Source of the DNA: SCGC-AAA076-P13 sp964613455
GTDB taxonomy: Bacteria > Pseudomonadota > Gammaproteobacteria > Magnimaribacterales > D2472
Reading direction: 5' to 3'
NCBI GenBank assembly: GCA_964613455.1
Contig: CAZTGS010000011.1
Span: 1-38,868, forward strand
DNA length: 38,868 nt
Shown here: piece by piece, positions 24,764 through 33,176 of the stretch
Numbering within the stretch: the stretch's first letter is position 1
Layout: each line of letters opens with the position of its first letter
Program-made: the position numbers and the translations under genes
The notes under the pieces: generated by a model
Seen by the model: only the letters and a program-made list of their open reading frames with translations
What the model was told of the DNA's origin: nothing
The model's database searches: none

Positions 24764-26065
24764 ATGAGTGAACAAGGTACAGGAATGAGCGATCTTTGGA
24801 AAAGACTTCGCTTTGTATTTGTTGCTATTCTTGTATATAGAATAGGAACTCATATACCTATACCTGGGATTGACCCCGATAGACTTGCAGCTCTCTTTGA
24901 TCAAAATCAAGGAACCATCATAGAAATGTTCAATTTATTTTCTGGTGGTGCACTGGAAAGAATGAGTATTTTTGCTCTTAATGTTGTTCCTTATATATCT
25001 TCTGCAATTATCATGCAGTTATTCTCAAATTCTATCCCGTACTTACAAGAATTAAAGAAAGACGGACAAGCTGGTAGAAATACTATTACTCAGTACACAA
25101 GATACGGTACAGCTTTTCTTGCATTTATTCAGGCTTCAGCGCTTGCAGTAACTTTGTCAGCTAGCGGTCTTGCATATACTCCAGGCCCATCATTCTTTGT
25201 TTCAGCAGTATTTTCTGTTGTCGCCGGAACTATGTTCTTGATGTGGTTAGGCGAACAGGTCTCTGAAAGAGGTATAGGTAATGGAATTTCAATAATCATT
25301 GCTACAAGTATTCTTACAGGAATTCCTGGAGCAATTGGTCAAGCTTTAGAGCAATCAAGACAGGGAGATATCAGCGTTCTTTTATTAATTGCAATTGGGC
25401 TTCTTTCAATGGCAGTTATTGCGGTAGTTGTCTTTATTGAAAGAGGGCAAAGAAGAATTACAGTTAATTATGCTCAAAGACAACAAGGAAGAAAATTGAT
25501 GCAGGCTCAAACAAGTCATTTACCGTTTAAGGTTAATATGGCTGGAGTTATACCTGCTATTTTCGCAAGTACTTTCCTTTTATTTCCAGCCTCCTTATCA
25601 ACTTGGTTTGGACAAAGTGAATCTTTAGGATTCCTTCAGAGTTTTTCATTAGCATTGAACCCAGGACAACCATTATATATTTTAGTGTTTGCTGGATTAA
25701 TCATAAGTTTTTGTTTCATTTGGCTTGCTTTGACATTCAATACAAGAGAAGTATCAGATAATCTAAAAAGATCTGGTGCTTATATAGCTGGAATTAGACC
25801 TGGGGAGCAAACTGCTAATTATATTGATGCTGTTTTAGCTCGACTTACAGTTTTTGGAGCTATATATCTTACTCTAATCTGCCTACTTCCTTTGGCACTT
25901 ATTAATTTTGCAGGTATTTCACCAACTATATCTGTTGGCGGTACTTCAGTCCTAATTATAGTAGTTGTCCTTATGGATTTTATGGCTCAAGTGCAGTCAC
26001 ACATGATGTCTACACAGTATTCATCATTAATGAAAAAAGCTAATCTAAAAAACTATAAAAGGTAA
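24764..26065 (+). CDS. secY: Preprotein translocase subunit SecY
   Basis: SecY forms the inner-membrane protein-conducting channel. The 433 residues (E. coli 443) show about ten hydrophobic helices. Recognised parts are RIGTHIPIPGID after the first helix, the plug region NLFSGGALERMSIFALNVVPYISSAII in two blocks, GNGISIIIATSI, and the cytoplasmic loop with IRPGEQTANYI that takes part in SecA and ribosome binding. It sits between rplO and rpmJ, its normal place; with secE it is one of two Sec channel genes here. Confidence 0.98.
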   Translation: MSEQGTGMSDLWKRLRFVFVAILVYRIGTHIPIPGIDPDRLAALFDQNQGTIIEMFNLFSGGALERMSIFALNVVPYISSAIIMQLFSNSIPYLQELKKDGQAGRNTITQYTRYGTAFLAFIQASALAVTLSASGLAYTPGPSFFVSAVFSVVAGTMFLMWLGEQVSERGIGNGISIIIATSILTGIPGAIGQALEQSRQGDISVLLLIAIGLLSMAVIAVVVFIERGQRRITVNYAQRQQGRKLMQAQTSHLPFKVNMAGVIPAIFASTFLLFPASLSTWFGQSESLGFLQSFSLALNPGQPLYILVFAGLIISFCFIWLALTFNTREVSDNLKRSGAYIAGIRPGEQTANYIDAVLARLTVFGAIYLTLICLLPLALINFAGISPTISVGGTSVLIIVVVLMDFMAQVQSHMMSTQYSSLMKKANLKNYKR

Positions 26066-26066
26066 T

Positions 26067-26183
26067 ATGAAAGTTAAAGCATCAGTAAAGAAAATATGCA
26101 GAAATTGCAAAATTGTAAGACGTAATGGCGTTCTTTTTGTAATCTGTAAAACAGACCAAAAACATAAACAAAGGCAAGGTTAA
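26067..26183 (+). CDS. rpmJ: 50S ribosomal protein L36, zinc-binding form
   Basis: A 38-codon reading frame one base after the secY stop encodes MKVKASVKKICRNCKIV, RRNGVLFVICKTDQ and KHKQRQG, which is L36 at exactly its usual length. The zinc ligands C11, C14, C27 and H33 are all present, so this is the zinc-containing form. AAAGG at 26058-26062, inside the end of secY, is its ribosome binding site. rpsM follows after three bases. Confidence 0.97.
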   Translation: MKVKASVKKICRNCKIVRRNGVLFVICKTDQKHKQRQG

Positions 26184-26186
26184 AAT

Positions 26187-26543
26187 ATGGCAAGGATAGC
26201 AGGAGTAAATATTCCAGAAAACAAACATGTTGAGATTTCACTAACTCATATATTTGGAATTGGTAAAAAAACAGCTCAAAATATTTGTGAAGGGCTAAAA
26301 ATAGATTACACAAGAAAGATCTCTGATTTAACAGAAGATGAAATTGAAAGTCTAAGAACTGCTATAGGAAGCATCGTTGTTGAAGGCGATTTGAGAAGGG
26401 TTATAAGTACTAATATTAAAAGACTAATGGATCTAGGAAGTTATAGAGGTATTAGACATAGAAGAAAATTACCTACTAGAGGTCAGAATACTAAAAATAA
26501 TGCTAGAACAAGAAAAGGCGCTAAAAAGCCTATGAGAGGATAA
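26187..26543 (+). CDS. rpsM: 30S ribosomal protein S13
   Basis: S13 bridges the 30S head to the 50S subunit. The 118 residues (E. coli also 118) start MARIAGVNIPENKHVEISLTHI, have the helix-hairpin-helix GIGKKTAQNIC, and end in the basic TRGQNTKNNARTRKGAKKP. Only three bases separate it from rpmJ, so the structured S4 target that precedes rpsM in E. coli has no untranslated space here. Confidence 0.98.
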   Translation: MARIAGVNIPENKHVEISLTHIFGIGKKTAQNICEGLKIDYTRKISDLTEDEIESLRTAIGSIVVEGDLRRVISTNIKRLMDLGSYRGIRHRRKLPTRGQNTKNNARTRKGAKKPMRG

Positions 26544-26547
26544 TAAA

Positions 26548-26925
26548 ATGGCAGTAAAAGGAAAGAAAGGGAAAAAAATAGTAACTGATGGAGTGGCTCA
26601 TATCCACTCTTCGTTTAACAATACTATTGTTACTATCACTGACAAGCAGGGTAATACAATTTGTTGGGCGACGTCTGGTGGTTCTGGATTTAAAGGTTCA
26701 AGAAAAAGCACACCATTTGCTGCACAGATAGCTGCAGATAAAGCTGGAAATGCTGCAAAAGAATTTGGAATGATAAATTTAGATGTAAAAGTTAAGGGAC
26801 CAGGTGGCGGTAGAGAATCTGCTATAAGGTCTTTAAACTCATGTGGTTTAAAAATTAAAAGTATTACAGATGTAACGCCGCTTCCTCATAATGGATGCCG
26901 CCCATCTAAAAAAAGAAGAGTTTAA
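26548..26925 (+). CDS. rpsK: 30S ribosomal protein S11
   Basis: S11 is on the 30S platform close to the mRNA exit. The 125 residues (E. coli 129) contain AHIHSSFNNTIVTITD, the GSRKSTPFAAQ block, KGPGGGRESAIR, and the end TPLPHNGCRPSKKRRV. Four-base gap to rpsM and eleven bases to rpsD. Confidence 0.98.
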   Translation: MAVKGKKGKKIVTDGVAHIHSSFNNTIVTITDKQGNTICWATSGGSGFKGSRKSTPFAAQIAADKAGNAAKEFGMINLDVKVKGPGGGRESAIRSLNSCGLKIKSITDVTPLPHNGCRPSKKRRV

Positions 26926-26936
26926 GGGAGTATTAA

Positions 26937-27560
26937 ATGGCTAGATATACAGGACCTACATTAAGACTTTCAAGAAGAGAAGGAACAGATCTCTACTTGA
27001 AAAGTGGTATTAGGGCAATTGAATCAAAATGTAACATGGACTCACCTCCAGGTGTTGCTGCGGGAGCGCGAAGAGGTAGGCTTTCAGACTACGGTCTTCA
27101 GTTAAGAGAAAAACAGAAAGTTAGACGTATGTATGGTGTTCTTGAAAAACAATTCAGAAACTATTACAAAAAAGCAGCATCATCTAAAGGAAATACTGGA
27201 GAAAATCTATTATCACTTTTAGAAAAAAGAATGGATAACGTTGTTTACAGAATGGGTTTTGGTTCAACTAGAGCTGAAGCAAGACAAATGGTTTCTCATA
27301 AAGCCTTTAAAGTAAACGGTGAAGTTGTAAATATACCTTCTTACCAAATGCAAGCAGGGGATGAGGTTCAAGTTAGAGATAACAAGAAAGGGCATTTAAG
27401 AATTGCAGCTGCTTTAAAGATTGCTGCAACTAGAGAAGATTGTGATTGGCTAGAAGTAGATGAAGCTAACTTAAAGGGAGTATTCAAATCAGTTCCTGAT
27501 AGAACAGATTTAAGTACTGAAATTAACGAAAACCTTATTATTGAGCTTTACTCAAAATAA
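26937..27560 (+). CDS. rpsD: 30S ribosomal protein S4
   Basis: S4 starts 30S body assembly and is the alpha operon regulator in E. coli. The 207-residue product (E. coli 206) begins MARYTGPTLRLSRREGTDL, has a single cysteine near residue 32 rather than a zinc cluster, YGLQLREKQKVRRMYG, and the S4 RNA-binding domain LEKRMDNVVYRMGFG followed by ARQMVSHKAFKVNG. Start follows AGGGAG. Confidence 0.98.
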   Translation: MARYTGPTLRLSRREGTDLYLKSGIRAIESKCNMDSPPGVAAGARRGRLSDYGLQLREKQKVRRMYGVLEKQFRNYYKKAASSKGNTGENLLSLLEKRMDNVVYRMGFGSTRAEARQMVSHKAFKVNGEVVNIPSYQMQAGDEVQVRDNKKGHLRIAAALKIAATREDCDWLEVDEANLKGVFKSVPDRTDLSTEINENLIIELYSK

Positions 27561-27582
27561 AATATTAAAGACGGAGAAAATT

Positions 27583-28548
27583 ATGCAAATATCAGTAATA
27601 GATCTTTTAGTCCCAACTGACATACAAGTTGAAGACGTAACACCAAATCTATCAAAGATTACACTAGAGCCGTTAGAAAGAGGTTTTGGTCATACATTAG
27701 GGAATGCTCTAAGAAGAATCCTTTTATCATCAATGCCTGGAGCTGCTGTAACAGATGTAGCAATAGATGGTATTTCACATGAATACAGCACAATTGAAGG
27801 TGTCAGAGAGGATGTTATAGACATACTTTTAAATATCAAAGATATGCCAGTAAATATTATTGAAGGAAACACTGCTGAAGTTACTCTAGATGTAACTGGT
27901 CCATGTGACGTTCTTGCTTCTTCATTTGACGTTCCTGGGAACGTTGAACTTGTTAATCAAGATTTTCATGTAGCAACTATCGTTGACAAGGTTAACCTTA
28001 AAATGACACTTACAGTTCAAACTGGAAGAGGTTATGAGCCAGCAGATTTAAGAGATGATGAAAACAGAGTAGTGGGAGCACTTAAGGTTGATGCATCCTA
28101 TAGTCCTGTTAGAAGAGTATCTTATACAGTTGATAATGCTAGATTTGAAAAAAGAACTGACTTAGATAAATTAATAATTGAATTAGAGACCGATGGCACT
28201 TTAGATCCAAAAATGGCTATTGAACACTCAGCAACAATTCTTCAACAGCAATTAAGTTCTTTTGTAGATCTTGATGCAATTGCAGAACAAGAAGCTAAAA
28301 AAGATCAAAATGATTTTGATCCGTTCTTACTAAGATCAATTGAAGAATTAGAACTCACAGTGAGATCTACTAATTGTTTAAAAGCAGAAAGTATTTTTCT
28401 TATTGGAGATCTTATTCATAGATCAGAATTTGATTTATTGAAAACTCCAAATCTTGGAAAGAAATCTCTTAATGAAATCAAAGATGTACTTGCTTCAAAG
28501 AGTTTATCTCTAGGAATGAATGTAGATAACTGGCCACCAGTAGGATAA
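27583..28548 (+). CDS. rpoA: DNA-directed RNA polymerase subunit alpha
   Basis: Alpha dimerises to seed RNA polymerase assembly and contacts activators and UP elements. The frame is open from 27541 inside rpsD, but ATG at 27583 after GGAG (27573-27576) gives the family start MQISVIDLL. The 321 residues (E. coli 329) have the N-terminal domain with LERGFGHTLGNALRRILLSSMPGAAV in two blocks, a linker near 235-250, and the C-terminal domain with TVRSTNCLKAE. R261 corresponds to E. coli R265, the main DNA-contact residue. Confidence 0.98.
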   Translation: MQISVIDLLVPTDIQVEDVTPNLSKITLEPLERGFGHTLGNALRRILLSSMPGAAVTDVAIDGISHEYSTIEGVREDVIDILLNIKDMPVNIIEGNTAEVTLDVTGPCDVLASSFDVPGNVELVNQDFHVATIVDKVNLKMTLTVQTGRGYEPADLRDDENRVVGALKVDASYSPVRRVSYTVDNARFEKRTDLDKLIIELETDGTLDPKMAIEHSATILQQQLSSFVDLDAIAEQEAKKDQNDFDPFLLRSIEELELTVRSTNCLKAESIFLIGDLIHRSEFDLLKTPNLGKKSLNEIKDVLASKSLSLGMNVDNWPPVG

Positions 28549-28551
28549 AAA

Positions 28552-28965
28552 ATGAGACATAGAAAAGCAGGAAGAAAACTTAATAGGAATTCTTCTCATA
28601 GAAAAGCATTGATGAAAAATTTAGCATTGGCTCTAATTGATAGAGATATTATTAGAACAACGCTTCCTAAAGCAAAAGAGCTTAGAAAATTTGTTGAACC
28701 CTTAATCACTTTAGGTAAAGAAGACACTGTGGCCAACAGAAGGTTAGCTTTTAGCAGACTAAGAGTTGATTCATCTGTAGCTAAACTTTTTACAGAGATT
28801 TCTGTGAATGCTAAAGATAGAAAAGGTGGTTACACAAGAATTATTAAGGCCGGCTTTAGACCTGGTGACAAAGCTGACATGGCTTACATAGAATTAGTTG
28901 ATAGAAAGACTGATCAAGAAGTGTCAACTGAAGCTCCTGAGCTTAAAGAAGATTCAGCAGCTTAA
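28552..28965 (+). CDS. rplQ: 50S ribosomal protein L17
   Basis: L17 lies at the tunnel exit. The 137 residues (E. coli 127) start MRHRKAGRKLNRNSSHRKAL and contain TLPKAKELRKFVEPLITLGK and GYTRIIKAGFRPGD, with an acidic tail of about 20 residues (TEAPELKEDSAA). It is the last gene of the ribosomal run. Its stop is one base from the stop of uvrA, which is read toward it, and no terminator hairpin is visible in between. Confidence 0.98.
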   Translation: MRHRKAGRKLNRNSSHRKALMKNLALALIDRDIIRTTLPKAKELRKFVEPLITLGKEDTVANRRLAFSRLRVDSSVAKLFTEISVNAKDRKGGYTRIIKAGFRPGDKADMAYIELVDRKTDQEVSTEAPELKEDSAA

Positions 28966-28966
28966 T

Positions 28967-31783
28967 TTACAACATTTTTTTCAAAAACTGACCTGTAAAA
29001 GAGCCGCTAACTTTCGCGACATCTTCGGGTGTTCCTGTAGCTACAATATTACCACCTCCGCTTCCACCCTCAGGCCCTAGGTCTATTACCCAATCAGCTG
29101 TTTTTATAACGTCAAGGTTATGCTCAATAACAACAATTGTGTTTCCCTGGCTCTTAAGTCGAGATAAAACATTTAGTAGTAATTCTATATCAGCAAAATG
29201 AAGGCCTGTTGTCGGCTCATCGAGTATAAATAATGTCTTACCTGTACTTCTTTTTGATAGTTCTTTTGATAATTTAATTCTCTGAGCCTCGCCACCTGAA
29301 AGGGTTATTGCAGATTGCCCTAATGTAATGTATCCGAGACCAACATCATTTAAAGTTACTAATTTCTTTTTAATTGGGGGAAGGGCATCGAAAAAATCTA
29401 ATGCCTCTTCAACAGTCATACTTAAAATATCGCTAATATTTTTATCCTTATATCTGACTTCTAATGTCTGCTCGTTATATCTATGCCCGCTACAAACATC
29501 ACACATTACATAAACATCTGCAAGAAAATGCATCTCCACTTTAGTCATACCATCGCCCTGACAAGCTTCACATCTTCCTCCTTTAACATTAAAACTAAAT
29601 CTCCCTGGCTTATAACCTCGTGATTTAGCTTCGATTGTCTGTGAAAGAAGATCTCTTATATATGAGAACAATCCAGTGTAAGTAGCAGGGTTAGATCTAG
29701 GAGTTCTGCCAATCGGAGATTGATCTATATTAATAACTTTATCTAAATGTTCTAGGCCTTCTATTTTGTCGCATTTAACTTCTTTAGTTAATTTCGATTT
29801 ATTAAGCATAAATGAACTTAATGGGAGAAGAGTTTGATTAATTAAAGATGACTTGCCAGATCCAGATACTCCAGTTATACAGGTGAATATACCAATAGGA
29901 ATATCAGCTGAAATATTTTGTAAATTATTTTCTGATGAATTAATAATCTTAATCATTTTTTCATTTGGCAGTAACCTTTTTGAAGGAATACTTATCTCCT
30001 TTTCACCAGAAAGGTATTTAGCCGTTATAGAATTTTTATTACTAAGAATCTCTTCAAGATTACCTTCAGCACATATTTCACCACCGTGCTTTCCAGCACC
30101 TGGCCCAATATCAATAATGTGATCAGCACATCTTATAGCCTCTTCATCGTGTTCAACAACAATCACCGTGTTGCCTAGATTTTTTAGGTTATTAAGAGTT
30201 TTAATAAGTTTTTCATTATCTCTTTGGTGAAGACCTATAGAGGGCTCATCAAGAACATATGTAACTCCAACAAGACCTGATCCAATTTGGCTTGCAAGTC
30301 TTATTCTTTGTGCCTCACCTCCAGATAAGGTATCAGCACTTCGTTCTAAAGTTAGATAATTCAGACCGACATCTTCTAGAAAAGTTAACCTTTCAGTAAT
30401 CTCTTTTAAAATCTTTTCAGCAATTTTTTTCTTGGCTCCATCAAGCTTCATATCTTTTACAAAATCTAATGCTTCATTTATTCTCATACCTGTAATAGAG
30501 TGTATTTGGGTATTATTTATAAAAACATTTCTCGATTGAGTATTTAATCTTGATCCATCACATTCATCACAAGAACTTTTGGACATTAGCTTGGCTAATT
30601 CATCACGTATAAATTCAGAGTCTGTCTCTTTAAATCGTCTTTCGGTGCTCGGAATAATTCCCTCGAACTTATGTTTTCTTACTATCCTACTTCCACTTCT
30701 AAATCTATGTGAGAAATCAATTTTATCTTTTGACCCCCATAAGATAATATCTTTAATTTCTTGAGGGTAGTCTTTCCATTTTGTTGTTAAGCTGAAATCA
30801 AAATGAGCACTAAGACATTTGAGTTGATAAAAATAGAATCTATTTCTTCTAGTCCAGCCTTTAATAGCACCACTTGTTATAGAGACCTCATCATCTTGAA
30901 TTAATCTATTCTCATTAAAATATTGAATCACTCCTAGGCCATCGCATCTAGTGCAAGCACCATATGGGTTGTTGAACGAAAACATTCTAGGTTCTAATTC
31001 TGCAATTGCATAACCGCATTGTGAACATGAGAAATTAGAAGAAAATAATTCAGATGTTTTTTTATCAAGATTTTCAACTTCAACAAGCCCGCTAGATAGA
31101 GTTAATGATGTTTCTATAGATTCAGCTAATCGCGATCTATCTTCGTCATTATCTTTAATTACCAGCCTGTCTATGACAGGAGAAATATCATGTTTTTTAT
31201 TTTTTTCTAGCTCCGGGAATTCTTCTATTGGATAGACCACTCCATTTACTCTGACTCTTACATATCCACTTTTTCTTAATTCTTCATAAACTGCTAAATG
31301 TTCTCCTTTTTTTCCTCTTACCAGTGGAGAAAGAATCATTATTTTTGTACCTTCTTTCATCTTTAATATGTCATCACATATTTCTGAAACCGTTTTAGCC
31401 TTTAATTCTTCATTATGATCAGGGCAAATTGGAGAACCAATCCTGGCATATAGAAGTCTTAGATAGTCGTATATTTCTGTAACTGTACCTACGGTAGATC
31501 TTGGATTGTGTGAGGTTGATTTTTGTTCTATTGATATAGCAGGAGAGAGACCTTCTATTGAATCCACATCAGGCTTTTCCATCATAGATAAAAATTGTCT
31601 TGCGTAAGTAGATAATGACTCAACATATCTTCTTTGTCCCTCTGCATAAAGAGTGTCAAAAGCAAGAGAAGACTTTCCAGAACCTGAAAGACCAGTTATC
31701 ACAATTATTTTATTTCTAGGTATTTCTAAACTAATGTTCTTTAGATTATGAGTACGAGCCCCTTTGATGAAAATACTATCCAT
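28967..31783 (-). CDS. uvrA: Excinuclease ABC subunit A
   Basis: UvrA detects bulky DNA lesions and loads UvrB for nucleotide excision repair. The 938 residues (E. coli 940) have two ABC ATPase halves: Walker A GLSGSGKS (31-38) and GVSGSGKS (about 638-645), with two LSGGEAQRI signatures (near 488 and 831). Zinc modules are the CSQC/CTRC set (about 253 and 278) and the CEAC/CDVC set (about 736 and 760). It faces ssb across a 71-nt divergent spacer, as in E. coli, but no LexA-type box is visible there. Convergent with rplQ. Confidence 0.98.
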   Translation of the reverse strand: MDSIFIKGARTHNLKNISLEIPRNKIIVITGLSGSGKSSLAFDTLYAEGQRRYVESLSTYARQFLSMMEKPDVDSIEGLSPAISIEQKSTSHNPRSTVGTVTEIYDYLRLLYARIGSPICPDHNEELKAKTVSEICDDILKMKEGTKIMILSPLVRGKKGEHLAVYEELRKSGYVRVRVNGVVYPIEEFPELEKNKKHDISPVIDRLVIKDNDEDRSRLAESIETSLTLSSGLVEVENLDKKTSELFSSNFSCSQCGYAIAELEPRMFSFNNPYGACTRCDGLGVIQYFNENRLIQDDEVSITSGAIKGWTRRNRFYFYQLKCLSAHFDFSLTTKWKDYPQEIKDIILWGSKDKIDFSHRFRSGSRIVRKHKFEGIIPSTERRFKETDSEFIRDELAKLMSKSSCDECDGSRLNTQSRNVFINNTQIHSITGMRINEALDFVKDMKLDGAKKKIAEKILKEITERLTFLEDVGLNYLTLERSADTLSGGEAQRIRLASQIGSGLVGVTYVLDEPSIGLHQRDNEKLIKTLNNLKNLGNTVIVVEHDEEAIRCADHIIDIGPGAGKHGGEICAEGNLEEILSNKNSITAKYLSGEKEISIPSKRLLPNEKMIKIINSSENNLQNISADIPIGIFTCITGVSGSGKSSLINQTLLPLSSFMLNKSKLTKEVKCDKIEGLEHLDKVINIDQSPIGRTPRSNPATYTGLFSYIRDLLSQTIEAKSRGYKPGRFSFNVKGGRCEACQGDGMTKVEMHFLADVYVMCDVCSGHRYNEQTLEVRYKDKNISDILSMTVEEALDFFDALPPIKKKLVTLNDVGLGYITLGQSAITLSGGEAQRIKLSKELSKRSTGKTLFILDEPTTGLHFADIELLLNVLSRLKSQGNTIVVIEHNLDVIKTADWVIDLGPEGGSGGGNIVATGTPEDVAKVSGSFTGQFLKKML

Positions 31784-31854
31784 AAGAAATAAAAATATCC
31801 GTGATGAAAAAATTAAATTAGGTTAAACTTCTAAGAATATTATAAGAGGTAATT
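31784..31854. promoter_or_regulatory. Divergent uvrA/ssb spacer, no clear promoter or SOS box
   Basis: This 71-nt AT-rich strip must hold promoters for uvrA (leftward) and ssb (rightward). TATAAT reads leftward at 31844-31839 but without a good -35. Rightward, TATTAT (31838-31843) is too close to the ssb start. AGAGGT at 31845-31850 is the ssb Shine-Dalgarno. No CTG-N10-CAG palindrome, the E. coli LexA operator pattern, occurs; in fact neither CTG nor CAG appears in the strip. Confidence 0.5.
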
Positions 31855-32295
31855 ATGAGTAGAGGCGTAAATAAAGTAATTTTAATTGGCAATTTAGGTC
31901 AAAAACCTGAAATGAGATATACAGCAACTCAATCGGCAGTAGCAAATATATCTATAGCTACTACTGAGTCATGGAAAGACAAAGAAAGTGGAGAGATGAG
32001 GGATAAGACTGAGTGGCATAAAGTTGTGTATTTTGGAAAATTAGCTGAAATTGTTGAGAAGTATTTAGATAAAGGTTCAAGTGTTTATATTGAAGGCAAA
32101 CTACAAACAAGAAAGTGGCAAGATAAATCTGGTGCAGATAGGTGGACTACTGAAATCGTTGGAAACGAACTAACTATGTTGGGCTCAAGACAGTCTAACA
32201 ACAACAACGTACCTATGGAATCAAATCAGTCAGAGTCACCTTTTCCTCAAGATGATTCAGGCCCTGGGCTTACAGACGACGATATTCCTTTTTAA
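31855..32295 (+). CDS. ssb: Single-stranded DNA-binding protein
   Basis: SSB protects single-stranded DNA and recruits repair and replication partners. The 146-residue product starts MSRGVNKVILIGNLGQKPEMRY, has the OB fold to about residue 112 with TTESWKDKESGEMRDKTEWH and GSSVYIEGKLQTRKWQDKSG, then a short linker (about 113-139) and the conserved acidic tip DDDIPF that binds partner proteins. The linker is much shorter than in E. coli SSB (178 aa). The two metabolic genes that follow are close enough to be co-transcribed. Confidence 0.97.
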   Translation: MSRGVNKVILIGNLGQKPEMRYTATQSAVANISIATTESWKDKESGEMRDKTEWHKVVYFGKLAEIVEKYLDKGSSVYIEGKLQTRKWQDKSGADRWTTEIVGNELTMLGSRQSNNNNVPMESNQSESPFPQDDSGPGLTDDDIPF

Positions 32296-32309
32296 ATTCA
32301 ATATCTATT

Positions 32310-33176
32310 TTGAGTGCTGACTTCAAAACTATTTTGTACAGAGAAGAGGATTCAATAGCCTTTATCTCTTTAAATAGACCTGAAAAGCTTAATGCTTTTA
32401 ATCAGCAGATGCTGAAAGATCTTCTTGCTGTATTCGATAATATAAATAAACAAGATTCTATAGGAGCTGTGATTATTACAGGTACTGGAAAAGCATTCTG
32501 TGCAGGTGCTGATCTTTCATCAGGCAAGGACACTTTTAACTCAGAATTTGATAATTCTTCTGAAAACGATACAAATTTCAATAGAGACTCAGGTGGCATT
32601 CTCACCTTATCAATGTACAAATGTTTAAAACCAATTTTAATAGCTTGCAACGGTGTTGCTGTCGGGGTTGGTGCAACGCTTCAATTAGCAGCTGATATAA
32701 GAGTATCTTCTACTTCAGCTAAGTTTTGCTTTCCTTTTGCTAAAAGAGGCATAGCTCCAGATGCTTGTTCAAGTTGGTTTCTTCCAAAGATAGTCGGAAT
32801 TTCTAAAGCCTTAGAGTGGTCCTATTCAGGTGAAATGATTAGTTCATCAGATGCTTATGATGCCGGTCTTGTTTCTTATTTAGTTGAACCAGAAGAGTTA
32901 ATGAATAAAACTTTAGAGATTGCTAACAAATTTTTAAAAGAATCATCTCCAGTTTCTGTTTCCTTAACAAGACAAATGATTTGGAGCCTATCTTCTAAAG
33001 ACTCTCCAAATGACGCCCATATAATTGATAGTCAAGTTATTGAATCAAGAGGCGCTTCTAAAGATGCTATGGAAGGAGTCATGTCCTTTTTAGAAAAGCG
33101 CAAACCAGATTTTCAAAATAAAGTTTCTAAAGATATGCCTAAAATATTTCCATGGGATCAAGACGAGTTTAATTAA
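32310..33176 (+). CDS. Crotonase-family (enoyl-CoA hydratase/isomerase-like) protein
   Basis: The 288-residue product has the crotonase fold: LNRPEKLNAFN near 21-31, the first oxyanion-hole block GKAFCAGADLS (60-70) and the second NGVAVGVGATLQLAADIRV (114-132). At the two positions of the crotonase catalytic glutamates it has T123 and F143 or a nearby non-acidic residue. An aspartate, D151 in APDACSSWFLP, falls where enoyl-CoA isomerase-like members have their catalytic glutamate (PEGCSS). It could be an isomerase, a hydratase-like enzyme or a thioesterase; substrate unknown. TTG start with no visible Shine-Dalgarno, 14 nt after ssb, and one-base overlap with the next gene. Confidence 0.85.
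   Translation: MSADFKTILYREEDSIAFISLNRPEKLNAFNQQMLKDLLAVFDNINKQDSIGAVIITGTGKAFCAGADLSSGKDTFNSEFDNSSENDTNFNRDSGGILTLSMYKCLKPILIACNGVAVGVGATLQLAADIRVSSTSAKFCFPFAKRGIAPDACSSWFLPKIVGISKALEWSYSGEMISSSDAYDAGLVSYLVEPEELMNKTLEIANKFLKESSPVSVSLTRQMIWSLSSKDSPNDAHIIDSQVIESRGASKDAMEGVMSFLEKRKPDFQNKVSKDMPKIFPWDQDEFN

Noticed and set aside
28898..29080. Small frame across the rplQ-uvrA junction
   Set aside because: Overlaps two certain genes on both sides; product not recognisable.
31838..31843. TATTAT as the ssb -10
   Set aside because: The transcript would start at or after the Shine-Dalgarno, and there is no -35.
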